Positions 1 to 12,900 of a DNA stretch of 64,000 nt are shown piece by piece; position 1 is the first letter of the stretch, and each line of letters opens with the position of its first letter. The stretch is taken from contig VZTG01001077.1 in assembly GCA_013397845.1 (NCBI GenBank), positions 445,189 through 509,188 of the forward strand, in the 5' to 3' direction. Source of the stretch: Melanocharis versteri. Its lineage: Eukaryota > Chordata > Aves > Passeriformes > Melanocharitidae. The notes beneath the pieces were generated by a model that worked only from the letters and a program-made list of their open reading frames with translations, was not told where the DNA came from and ran no database searches. The position numbers were made by a program, and so were the translations under genes.

Positions 1-3000
1 GCTAATTCAGGCCTCCTCGGCAGATTTCTAGTGTTTCCTGACTCGAGCATAGCAATGGTCGTTAATGACAGGCTAAGTGGCCAGCTGTGGCTCCTTAATA
101 CCTCACGTAATTGCTGCTCTAACATCCTTCTCCTCCAAGCATGTGTGTCTGAAGTAATGGATAGCCCTAGAAACCAACAGCCTTTGTTCGTCCACAGACG
201 GATCATACACGGTCAGGAGCAGTATAAGGCTTCTCTGAGACACCCTGCTGATGCACTTTACACTGTGGCAGCACCATTTAAAGTGTATCTTTCTCAGAGG
301 GTTAACTCGGCACTTGCTCTCCCTGTTCGAGCTCTGGGCTCAGCCCAGCCCAGCGCCTACGTGCTCTGCCTGAGCCTGTGTCGCTTCACCTTGCTCTACA
401 TGCGCAAGAGTGTGTCTGGGGTTTCTGAAGCCCTGCTCCACTGCTGCTCATGCTGCAATAAGCTCTGCTCTTCTGATGAAACTTCCCAGAAAGCTGTGGA
501 AGGACGTGGCCATCTGCCTGGGCCCACAGCAGAAGGCACTGGAAGACTCCTCCTCCTTATGTGACAGCCTGTGTCCTCTACAGACCCATCCTAGGGGAAA
601 TGAAACTGAACCCCTGTGCAAAGCCATGGCTGCCAACCCAACGTCACAGTACAAACAGTGTAATTTATTTTGTTAACTGCCTCAGCTTTATCTGCAGTCC
701 TACCACTCTAACCTCATCACCCCAGTGCCCTCGCGCCAGGCAGAGTGCTGCAGTCACAGCCATGCCTAGCACCCAACAGCCTTGGATCAGCTCCAAAGGG
801 CGTGTGGCTTCACATTTGGTGACAGAGAACTTGCAGCCCTGCTAGCACTGACTGCGGCGGCACCTCACGTGCCGAAAGTCTCGAGCTGCTGCTCTCACTG
901 ATCGCTGATGCTTGGGGTGACACTTGGAGCTCCTGCCACCTCCTTCAGTACCAAAAGCCAAACAGCAGAGAAAAGTCTAGGCAAAGAAAGTTCCACCTTT
1001 GTTAGGCAGGCTGGTGACACTTACTATTATATTCCTCCTCTTGTGGCTGCCATATGTGGTATTTCAGGGGATTCAAGTCACTCCGCTTTAGGAACAGATC
1101 TAGGCCAAGAACTTGGAAAGCAACGAGGACTATTCCGAACTCACCTGCTTGGCCCAAGAAACTTGAGAGCCATAATGAAACTGAGCTTCCACTCAAAATT
1201 TTCATTTATAGATTAAAAACCCAACAGGAGCAAAGACTTCCCATGAACCCTTCATGCACCTCTCCAAGATCAAAGGATCGTAAAGGTGGAAAGCTTCTTG
1301 CCTGAGAGTGGGCAATTATCAGGTGAGACTGTAAGTGCCCAGCAAAATCTGAACCACTCTGCTGCTTCCCAAGGGCTTTGAAGCAGTTCGGTTTTCACGC
1401 CTTTTGCTTTGTCAGATGAAACATTTGAATTGCTCTGTCTAATGATGGGGTGCATATCCACAATGAAAATCCCAGTCCTTCTCACAGTGTTATTTTTGAC
1501 ATTGAGCACAGGAATGCTAGAAGTTTCTGACTGACACCTTTTCATTAGAGAGAGATGCACACATTTATCAAATCTCTAGATGCAATAATGTAATATGATT
1601 ATTGCTAAAAATAAGATCAATTCATGGTACAAAAATCAATTCTAGCAATTTCTAGTGCTAGATATATTGCTTTTATGTCCTTTTGTGTACAGTACTTCAG
1701 CTAAGTGAAAGCTAACACTCAAAAGCTCTCATATGAAAGCTCAGCTTTTCAAGAAATTAATGTAAAAAAAAAAAATCTTCTCAAGCTGTTAAAGGGGACC
1801 AAATGGAGCCCTCCTGGAAAAACATGCAATATAAAGTCAGTAGAGCTGCAGTTGTTGATATGTGGGCAGAAGCCTGTCCATGCAGAAAGGCTCGCTCTCC
1901 TCCTAATTCCCAGCACTAGAGTAATCTGCTGGCAGATAACTAAGCTGTAAGATATACAGGCAAAACATATATTTTCTTGAACGAAGACAAAGGAAACTCA
2001 GCCTGTCTGCCTCTCAGATTTTGGAGATTATAGTATTACGAAGGGAAGGTTTTATTACCACATGTAAATCAGACTTGGAAAACCAAAGAGTGGAATAATA
2101 TTCCTATGGAGCCAGTGAAACACCACTTTGTGAATTGGCAAGTCATTGCATTTTGATATTTTTTGGCACTGCAGATCATCTGCAAACCCGTCATGCTATC
2201 TGATAATCTTTTGGTATTTGATAATACAGCACATGATAAAGGCACAAGTGAACAAAAGGCAGCCAGGGAATTATTTGTGAATTATATGATATTGGTATTC
2301 AGTAATTAAGCCTTAGAATTAGTTGGGAGAGGAGAGCATTAGACTTCAAAATTGCTCTACTGAGTACAATATTTGTCTTCTGTGTCAAACACATTTACTC
2401 AACTGAGTCATGCAGATCTGCTTCCAAGCTTTGAGACTTAATGCCTAGTGAAGGGCTTGAAAATGACTGATTCCAGCATTTACCATACTCTCACAGCTGA
2501 ATCCCCAACCCCTTTTCATTCCCGAACTTCAGCAGGCAGGAAGGATTGTAAGAATTCTATCCTTATTCTTAATGTACAAGTATATCCTGGTTTGTGTAAT
2601 CTCACGTAAAAAATACCATTTTCCCTGACTCCTTGCTTGACAGTAAGCTTCTGTAGGTAAATGTTCCTTGCACAGTCAATCTTGTTCTTATTGAAGCCAG
2701 TTTACGAAAATCCCACAAACTTCACACAAAGCTGTCAGACAGTAAATGTTTGTCCCAGACTGCTAAAATTGAGCAGTTCACCACCTTATAAAGGCGATAT
2801 CCATTAGAGCATAGATTTAACTGAAAATAAGAGAAATTATGGGCAACAAAGAGAGGCATTTCCTTGTGAAACTGATGCAAGGGACTATAAAACATCTGGA
2901 AGATGTCAGTGACTGCACTGGCTGAAATCACAGAGCATGCTATCTACTCTCTGAGAGCTGATTCTCCTTGACTTAAAGGGGAAAGAAAACCTCAAGCGAG

Positions 3001-5770
3001 ATAGTGGATGAGTTGTTACTCAGCGTAAGCTGGCACTCCTCATGCAGGCACTGATAAAATAACAGAGTGAGGCTCTGGCTGCTCTCGCTCTCCAAGCGGG
3101 AGACAGCCAGCCTAAGCTCCTCTCCAACGGGTCCGAGCATCACCACCAACAGTCACTCCAGAAACACGGCACGTGCTCAACCCCAAGAGCTGAAGCACTC
3201 CACAGCCTCCACTGCTTATCACCCCTTTGGATACTCTGAGCAGGAAGGAACCACTCTCTCCTTCTGGCTTACCCTCTTTTTTCACCCCTCCTCCCCCACT
3301 TGCAGAAAGAGAAGCTTTGTTTGAAGTCTCAGATTTTACTGTTTTCCTTTTTATTTCCTCCCTTAGAGAGATTTTAAATGTTCAGATATCTTTGTCTAAA
3401 CAAATGTTTGCAATTATAAAAGAATACACTCAGGTAAAATGCCTAATGAGATGATAGAGGCAGAATGAAGGGGCAAAAAGTGTTACAACTAGACTGGGAG
3501 ACTACACTGACATACACTAACATGTTTCAGTTGCTTTTGTCTCTACTCTCCTCTGATATTCTCCTGGGCCCTCGGCAGTACCGATTCAAACAAGCTGAAA
3601 ATCGGCCCTTCCCATCCTGTTCTGAAAGGCAAACAGTACTCTGCCATTGAAACAGATGTTTTGGTTGTGGGTTTTATTCATAATAGGACTGTGTTGTGGA
3701 AAAGGCCTGTACAGGCTGGTTCACTTGCAGCTTCCCTTTAGTGTTCTCTGAAAAGGTAATGTCACAGTGAAGTCCCATCCCTGACAATGCTAACGGAGGT
3801 CTTTCCACAGGCTGCTGTGGAGACAGGGTTTGGCCCCCACTGTCCTTTCTCCACTTCACACCATCCCCCTGTTTCAGGTACCAGCCCCACTCCACAAAAC
3901 TTCTTTGCCCACCCCAGGCTACTACCGATGCTCCTTTTAACTTTTTTCCCAAGACAAATCTGACTTTTATGTGCAATGTAAGTCAAAGGTGATAACAAAG
4001 CTGTTGAGATTTATGTTTCCTGAAACCCAGTAACTCAAAGGTGCATTTCAAAATAACTACAGCAATCCTGATTGGTGCTGAAAAACAGCAGCAAGAAGAT
4101 AAAGTAGTGACAATACATGAATTATCATGTTCTTCTTTACAAGTTATATATGGCCTTATTTCTTTCTTAGTTTTATTTACAATCCAATCTGAGTATTATC
4201 CATCTATGTTTGCTGGTTTTGCCAGTATTCACAGAATTATTTTCATGGAAAATTTTTATGTAGACTATCCTCCCAAAGTCTTTGTGTTGGCAATATACCA
4301 TTTCACCTGGCAAGGCATACAAAATATTAAGAGCCATTCCTGCTTCCTAACGCTAGGAAATAGTAAATCATAAGTATGTTGCTGACACCCCTAGATATGC
4401 AATACATCTTAAATACAAATTTTCAGACAAATGATCAATCATACCACAACCCAATGGACTTTAAAGAATCACAAATAATTTCAGTGCTACCTTATGCAGA
4501 TGCTGAAAAATAGTGGTGAGGATGACCGAAGGAATCACAGAAATTAAATCGAGTGACACACTGACAAATATGCTAATCCATATTAGCGCCTCTGTTTGCT
4601 CTGGGAGATAAAAACCATTACAACTAATGACAGCATCAACCTTATCAACAGCATCCAGAGAAGCAACAAAATATTTGGATAGCTGCTGGGACAGCTTCTG
4701 AAAATAGTCTGCAGAATTCAGCCAGACGCTTTTAAAAACAGGTTTCTGGGGATGGTTTTTTTTTTAAGATAGGCTGGTCTCCTTACATGCATGGTCCCCT
4801 GCTACTGTGACCACCCTTCAAAATGCTGTACAGAAACAAAATATGGCAGTGAAAAGCATGCAAATTAACTGAAGGTTTGAGAAAGTCCAAAACCACATTT
4901 AAACCCAGAATATTGGGAAGAAGTGAGGGGTGGAAGGAGGTAGGGTGCAAGGCATAGATAAAACTCTTGAAAATTATTTCACATAGTCAGAGGAAGAAGA
5001 AAAAGTTGGAAGGAAATGCTGAGGTTACGCTGGAGCAAATTTAAAATGCTTTAACATATTTCTGCTTTCATTTGTTTTATGCTTGGGAAACAGTGAGAAC
5101 AGACAGCTACGAGGGACGCTGTCTAAATACAAAGCAGAGAGCAAACCCTAGAAGCATGTCTTTTAAAAAATGAAGGAAACATGCCAGTTCTCAATTACAC
5201 GCTTTCATTGGTCAAGTCCACATACAAAATAGCTTACACAACACCCCAAAGTTGTCTGCATGTATTTTTGTAGCCAGAGAGCAAGCCAACAGCAGAATTA
5301 TTTTTGCTAGGAGACTCAAAATGACTGGAGAGCTTTGCCTCCCAGATCTGGTTTCCATGCCACCCTTTACTTGCCAACGAAACCTTGAGTATCTGCATGC
5401 ACAAATGAAGAATTTCCTGAACTGTTAAAAAGTAGCAGGTTTTCTTCTTGCTTCAGGGCTGATGCCAAGAAAACTGGCAAATATTAGATTAATTGAAGTA
5501 CTTATGCAAACATAACTAGTGAAACGACTGCAAGAGATTAAGGCAGACAAACGTGCTGGTATATCCTGGTATACCCTCACTGTATGTTCTGGATTATGTT
5601 TTGGAGACTCAGGTTGTCTGAAGACTTCATTTCATATTCCAGATTGCAAACCAGTACCAAGTACGGTACACTGCTCACCACAACAGACACCCTGGCTGTT
5701 GTGCTGCATCGTCTTCATACCTTTCCTTGAAACAAAGCTGCACTTGTTAGGAATGTTTTTAAACATTTTT
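1..5770. other. Intron sequence, nothing recognised
   Basis: Unique sequence. The first kilobase is more GC-rich and contains a 177-codon ORF at 31-564 without recognisable domains. A 15-base A/T-rich run near 1760 and a short T run near 4757 are the only simple repeats. Confidence 0.6.
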
Positions 5771-6255
5771 CATAGAATAACAGAATGACTCGGGTTGGAA
5801 GGGACCTTAAAGATAATCTAGTTCCAGCCCTCCTACCATGGGCAGGGACACCTCTTACTAGATCAGGTTGCCCAAAGCCCCATCCAGCCTGGCCTTGAAC
5901 ACTTCCGGGCATGGAACACCCACAGCTTCTCTGGGCAACCTGTTCCAGCGGCTCACCACCCTCACAGTAAAGACTTTCTTCCTAATATAAATCTGTTTAA
6001 AGCCATTGTTCCTTGTCCCAGCCTTTCACATGCCCTTGTGAAAATACCCTCTCCATCTTTCTTGTAGGCTTTCTTCAAGTACTGAAAGGCCACAATGAGG
6101 TCAGCCCCGAGCCTTATCTTTTCCAGGCTGAACAAACCCAATTCTCTCAGCCTTTCCTCATAGGAAAGGGGCTCCATCCCTCTGGATCAACTCAGTGTCC
6201 CTCCTCTGGACTCATTCCAACGGGTCCACATCCTTTCTGTGCTTGAGTTCCAAGA
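5771..6255 (-). mobile_element. CR1 LINE 3' fragment
   Basis: This is a 5'-truncated, non-LTR retrotransposon copy inserted in the sense orientation of UNC5C. Its left end carries the degraded CR1 3' terminal repeat (CATAGAATAACAGAATGA, the reverse of the ATTCTATG-type octamers). The following sequence is the well-known CR1 3' end. A decayed end of the CR1 ORF2 protein is readable at 5962-6177 on the minus strand, including LSYEERLRELGLFSLEKIR and a later FQYLKKAYKKDG; the reading frame then breaks. Too short and damaged to be active. The right boundary is approximate. Confidence 0.95.
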
Positions 6256-6664
6256 TGTCATAAATACATAATTGACTGATAATTACAACACCTCAAAATA
6301 TTCCACAGAAAGACAAAGACTGGATATGGAAAGCACAGTGTCTCCATGTCACCAGAAGTGGGCAGTTGTATTAGATACATGATTCCAGTTTCCCACCTAA
6401 AGCATTTGTCCTACCATGTATAAATTAAGCAGATTTATTTGCAGTATAATGTACTGCACCATATATTAAACGACTGAAGCATATTTATTATGTGCTAGAT
6501 TTGAAAACAGCTTTTTAAGAAGTATTTCCAATAATCCCAGTATCAAAGCAAGATTTAGAGCGGTAAACTATGTAATAAGATACATTTAAGACAAGAACGA
6601 AAACTTCAAGTATTTTCCCTACCCTGTGCAAATGAATGGCATTTCTGAATTTAATTCATACACA

Positions 6665-6669
6665 GGCAA
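6665..6669. repeat. Target-site duplication GGCAA, left copy
   Basis: The same five bases recur at 6944-6948, immediately after the terminal CA of the 6670-6943 LTR. Confidence 0.7.
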
Positions 6670-6943
6670 TGGACGTACAGTCCGAAGAAGGTTTCTCCTT
6701 CTCACGAACTCTGTAAGAAAACAAGATAAACTGGGACATTCTTTTCTCTTTCTAATCTCATGTTTTGCTAACTGGAGCTCCAAGGCTTTGACCAATCCCC
6801 CTGAGGGGTGGAATGACACTGTCCAATCACTATTATGTAGATATCTCTATATAAAAGTTAGAATCAAAATAAAGACACTTCATTTCTGCTTTCTACAGCC
6901 TGGTGTGAGTTTGCTCTTTCTATTGTCCCGCGCAGCGACAACA
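6670..6943 (+). mobile_element. Solo LTR, short (274 bp), avian endogenous retrovirus
   Basis: The element begins TGGACG and ends GACAACA, with GGCAA on both sides, so it has TG...CA ends and a 5-bp duplication. Inside are CCAAT-type boxes (about 6790 and 6825), a TATA box (6848-6856), then AATAAA at 6868-6873, in the order expected of an LTR read on the plus strand. The AATAAA lies only about 12 bp after the TATA box, a layout that resembles alpharetrovirus-type LTRs. No internal viral sequence remains, so it arose by recombination between the two LTRs of a provirus. I do not recognise the subfamily. It lies antisense to UNC5C. Confidence 0.72.
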
Positions 6944-6948
6944 GGCAA
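6944..6948. repeat. Target-site duplication GGCAA, right copy
   Basis: Matches 6665-6669 exactly and directly follows the LTR end. Confidence 0.7.
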
Positions 6949-9900
6949 AGGACCCATACAAAATCTCATTGACACTGAATTCCAGCTAGAATGTCTTTAA
7001 CAAAGACATAAGTGGTGTGTAAGGTACTCTCCACCCATTAAAAATTACAGTATTACACCAAAGAGAATGGAATGTCCTCAGGACAACATAATATAATGCA
7101 ACTCCATTTTCTGCTGTTTCATCTGCAGTTTAAATTCTTCAATAATCTGACCTTGAAGGCAACAGACAAGTAAAAGGCAGTCCTGAACATTTCAACCCCA
7201 AGAATGTTTTGCACAGGGACAGAGCAAGACCGTGTCTCTGTATGGAAATCCTAGTCAGGCAACTTGAAGGGCAACCAGAGGGTGGACAGCCCAAAGTGAG
7301 TGCAACTCTATCATTCTTCTCCTTTCATTTTGTTCAGTACTTACTACAGCATTTGGAAGAAATAATCTAATATCCATAGGTTATTAACTTTCTGATTTGG
7401 AAGAAATGGAGAAAGAAATATGAAGAAACTCATCCAGTGCCAGGCATAACCAATACCAGAAAAAGTAACACAAAGAAAAGGCATGAAAGTAGTTTTGAAT
7501 ACCTTACGTCACTAATTTTCAAATTCAGTGTTCAATGAATACCAGAGGATGAACTTCACTTGGAAACTCCTGCCAGTTGTTCGCACACAAGCAGCAGAAA
7601 TATACCACAAACCAAAACCCCAACTGTATCTTAATCCAAAGCAAGCCCCATTTCTCCAGCCAGCAGTTTCAGAAGTGTCTAGCACAGGCTATCCCTGCAG
7701 TGCAAATTGCAACATAATTCACTCGACTGTGACACTGAGAACCAACCCTCCACGTCTGAACAGCAAAATAAAGCTGTGAACCACACCAAGAGAGAACTGA
7801 CTTGTTCTGCAGAGCAGGGATTTTTGGTTTGTGCGACCTTCTGTAGAAGATGCAGGGCTCAGCTGGCCTCCCCCAGGAGCATCATGCAGCTTATTAGAGA
7901 AAAGGCCTGCTACAGTTGTGACAGAAATGAGTACCTGAGGCAGTTCCTACAGGATTTGATCATCAGGGTGTCTGAAGGACTGCGCATAACTCACATTGTT
8001 ACACAAAGCCTGCAAAATGCCACGCGGGGGAAAGGAAAAAGGGAGAATGATTCATGCATGGGCAAGGATGCTTTTTGAGCAAAATGCCCAGAGCATGAAA
8101 CACAGCCAGAAAGCCAAGGATACTTTAAAAGCCACTGCAACAAAGTCCCATTTTGTAGCTAATGGTGATCTGAACAAAGCTTGAACTCTTGTTCCACACT
8201 TCCAAAAAGCAAGTGTGTTTTTTGTCCATTTGTCCAAAATACGTTGTGCTCTCGGCTGAAGTTGTGGGGAGTTCATTTTCCTCCCAGACTAACCAAACGA
8301 GCGTGAGTGCTTAGGACATATCTTATCCAGGCTGTAACCCCTACTTCTGAACTTGGGAGGAATGTGACTTGCCTCTTAAAGCATATTTGGTACCAGAACT
8401 TCTATACCCCACCGGTGCTTCCGTGCAGGAAATCGTCATGTCTGGGATTCCAAAACCCATGTGGACCCAGAGGTACATTACAAGGTAGTAACAAAGATAT
8501 CCTCAGATTCAATAGCAGGCAGAAATCTCACTTAGCCTGGGGAAGTCACCAGTCCTACCCTGAGGTCCAGAGGAGCCCTCAGCATGAAAGGAATGATAAA
8601 AACAGCCAGGCTTGTAACAAAGGTCATCACTTCTTAACTTCCGTAAAGCAGTAAATGCCCAACTGCAGGTAAGAGGTTCTGAATGTTAATGGATTTACAG
8701 ACTGATGGGAAGTGCTGAGTGGAAGGAGTCAGTGGAGTGAGGGGGAAGGTGCAACCCATCCAGAGAGCAGGTCCAAGGCTTTCAGAAACAGTTCATGGTT
8801 TTACCCAACTCTACCATGGGATTGAAGCACTATGCCTGTTGGAGAAGCCACACAAAGTCCTTAAGAGGAGCACTCTCAGGTCAGTAGTTATTTTTACCCT
8901 TTGATATATGTTATTCTCTTTACACATCATAAATCACTCAGCTGGGCAAACTATGGAAGCCAGACAGAGAGGCTGGCAGCAACACATGGCAAAGGCCTCA
9001 TGACAGCTCTTCTGTTCCTGACAGACACAGCAGCAGCACCTGGCATAGGTGTTTGGCAGGTGTGCTCACCTGCAGGCACGCAGAGCTTGGTTTGTGCAGC
9101 TCAGGGACAAAGGAAGCTGAGTCACCAGGACAGCAACCCTGGCCGTGCCCAGGCAGCCAAATGACTCCTCACCAGACTGCTGCATGTTCCTACCTTTGAC
9201 TGGTGCTGTGAGGCACTGACGACAGCTTCGTTTGCACCCATTCCTATTGTCAGCTGGATTGTGCAGAAGCATCTATAGACACCTCAGCACTGTCTCTCCT
9301 GCTGCCCAGCCTGGCCACCAAAGCCATCGCACACTCCCAAGTTCACTCCCAGGAAGAAAAAGTAGGCATTTCTGGAGCACATACTATGCTTGCAAACGAC
9401 TGATTAATCCCAACTCTCTCTCTTCACGTTTGTGTCCATCCATTTTTTGCCTCTCTGCCAATCCGGTTCTCTCAGACTTTTTTCCATTCTTTTCTGCTAC
9501 AAAACAGGGAGTGTCTGTTTTCCTGAATATGTACTGCCTGGAAAAGCAGTTGAAGATAGTATATACAACTCTGCTTCCTCCTTATATTATTACTGGAGTG
9601 CTGGGATCCAAGTACTTCTCGGCATCCTTTACTCCTAAATCTTCTTTTGATCAATAAATAAAAGAATTCTGCAGCTTATATGAAGTGGACAGAAACTAAA
9701 TATTAGCAGCCATCAACATGTTTTTTAACTTTCAAATATATAAATCTATTCATGTATTGATATGCTTGAGTGCAAAGAAGTTTAATCAAAATGTTCCATT
9801 AAAAAGAAAAATAACCAAACTCCTATTTCTTGTGTTATTTACACATAAAAACTAAAGGTTAAATGTTTGCCTGTCCCTTTTGGATTCACTTACATCCTGC

Positions 9901-12900
9901 AATGCATTTTAGACATTTTGGGTAACCCTGTAGTTTTTGTATAATATCTCAGAAAGTTACTCCAGCTCTTTCCTGGGGGTGCTCCCACACAGGGAGACTC
10001 AATCAATGGAATTTGTAGGTATATCTTCCAAAGGAAGAAATGAAGATACTCGAATGTACTATGGGTCTCCACTGTCCTCCAATGCAGATACAATTTCATA
10101 ATCACCAGAGCCTGAATGGTCACTACTCAAAATATAAACCAGAAAATAGAACACATTCTACGACTAAAAAAATTACATAAAGGAGAACTGCCTTGTACCT
10201 GTTTCCTGCGCTGAGAAAGGCAGCAACATCCAGCCCTCAGTTTCATGACACCTAATAAAAGTGCAAGAGCTGAGCCAAAGACCAGTTCTGTATTTCCGGA
10301 TGTGTCTCTTTACGGACTCATTTTGCAGTGTTCTGGAGCAGATGAGAGCTCCGGACTGGGAAGGAAACCCTCTGGGCACAGGCAAAGTCTTGACATGCTA
10401 TCTAATGCCCCTCCAGCAACTCCAGACCACCCACCATCTCCAGCCAATTCTGCCCTCTCCAAATACAGCTGGTGCCTGGCACAGGGGTGAAGAGAGGACA
10501 CTTCTCTCGAGTAACTGCACCAAGACCATGAGGGACTTCCATCTGTGCAGATTTGAACGATGCAGTACTGCAGCACGGCTGCTTCGGATGAAACCCAGCA
10601 CAGCCTTGCCCTGAGCGCAGCCCCCATGGGGCACAGGGGTAGTCCACAAATGAATTCTCTCGCCTTCACAGTTAAACAGTGTTGGAAATGCTCTGGGAAG
10701 ATTTGTCCATCTGATGAGGAGAAAATGAGGCTTTTATGAGGGGAGTGAGTAACAGAAAAGCTATGTAGGGGCCCCATTAGAGTCACAGAACCTCGTACAT
10801 GCGGGCAGGGAGGCTGGAGCAAACCACATGGCATGGAGCGAATCGGGCAGGACTGGTCCCCAGAGGCACTGGCAGAGCTGGAACAATGGCTCAGCACAAC
10901 AGGGCTTCTCCAACTGGGCACTGGGAGCCCCACTCCTAATTTCATCTTCATCTTGCCAACCACTGGTGAGAATGAGTGGCAAAGATGAGCTGGGCCAGCA
11001 GCATTTAGGCTGGACACATCAGACTGCAGTGCAAAAATCCAGCACCCGGCTCCTACATTCTCCATAGCCTTTTCATGGAAACACACACCACCAGCAGCCA
11101 TTTTTATACCACAAATTACTTCCATGTTTTCTGTGAGCCCACCAGAGGGGAATTCCTGTGTCTGCTCACTCTCCAGTCCTGCCTCCCGCTCCCCTGGTTT
11201 CCATCTAAAATGGAGATAATTATACTTGCCTCTCTCCAATATGGTTTTCCTACTGCAAATAAAAATGCACAACATTCACTCAAAGGCTTCTGAGTTTTCA
11301 CTATGCAAAGGCACCCTTTCTCAGGGGGCATGAGCTTTGTATTCATAGCCAAGATGGCCTTCATTAATTTAAGTGGCATAAAAAGAAAATATGTTTAAGA
11401 AAGTAATGGAACAAGACACTGAAAAGTCATCCCAAATTTTATTATGCATAGTTTTTAGGTTAGTGGATAATTTTTAAATCCAATGTATCATATTTAATGT
11501 TCTACCAGGCCAAATCCATAGATACCCCCAGTTCTTTACATTTCTTCCTCTGCTAGCTTAATATACTGGGTCAAGTGTGACTACTGTTTATTTTAACTTT
11601 GAAAAATTGATCCCAGCTTCATATTTTTGAGACAGATTGGTCCATTTTGGTACATTTCCAGAATAAATCCCGCCTGTTCTTTTAAAGTGAGACAGACTCT
11701 TGACATACCACCGTTGTGACTGCAGAAGGCATTTCTGGCACACATAGTGAGTGATTGACTTCTCTGCATGTTTTCATAGTGATAAATATGTGGCACCATT
11801 AGGCAGGAAAACAAAGTGTTCGCCCCAAAAAATCTCTGCTAAGCACATTTCAGAGAGAACGGGTTAGTATAGATACATCGTGCTCTCTTTTCTGTGCTAA
11901 GAGGTATTTAATTCCACAAAATTCACTCACTCCTACATAATTTAAACCACCAAAATGGAAAATTCTACTTTCCCTTTTCTGCACATGCAAAAAGAACAGG
12001 CAATCTTGCCAAGGTTAACTATACAATCTCGTTAGGCTTCTATAGATTTCATTAATGCCTCATAAAAGAGAATCAATAAAACTCCTTGCACATCAATACA
12101 AAAAATGACCTTTCGATTTACTCTTTAAGATACAAAAAAAGAGAATCTTAATCAATAGACATTGTCAAAACTTCTCTGATAAGAGCTCCTGCAACAGGGA
12201 GTTTAGATTAAGAGTTCTTCAGAGAAGTTATGTTTCTGGTCTGAACTCCTTCCTAAGGATCTGTTTTTGATCCTATTGGGAAACTTTGTTGGGACTACTC
12301 ATTTTAGGCTACACATAACCTTGCAAGGCTGCATATTAGAAGTGTGGGATTACTCACAGACTGAAGCACAGATCCTTGTATACGTGTCATCACAATTCAA
12401 AGGTTAATAGGACTGCTCACAACGGCAAGGATTTATATAGAACTGTGCCTTTAATCCCCTTCTTGCTTCAAATTTTCCTTTGACATGTTTCCTTGTGCAT
12501 GAAAGTCCACAATGCTTAAACTGACTTTTTCAGCTCCTTTAATGTAATTTACAGCTTAGCATACCCAGCAACCACACCAAAATGACATTTTCCTAAAGCA
12601 TCCCAGCAGGAGAGTTGGTAACAAATAGCTCTGTCCTGGCACCAGTGTTGGCAATCAAAAACAAGGGCCTGATCCATGGCCTTTTCACTGATATTTTCCA
12701 TCTATTTTGCTTCAAATTCCTCACTCAGACAGCTTGTGGGATCCCACTTTACATTGTCCTTGGGTTTTATGGAGTCTTCTCGTATTCAAATATAATAATG
12801 ACCCACTGATATCTTTTTAATAGCTAGATGGACCAATCCAGAAAATTCNGCAAGTTTTCTCAGGTGGATAAGGAACAGTCTTGCATTAAAAACAAACAAT

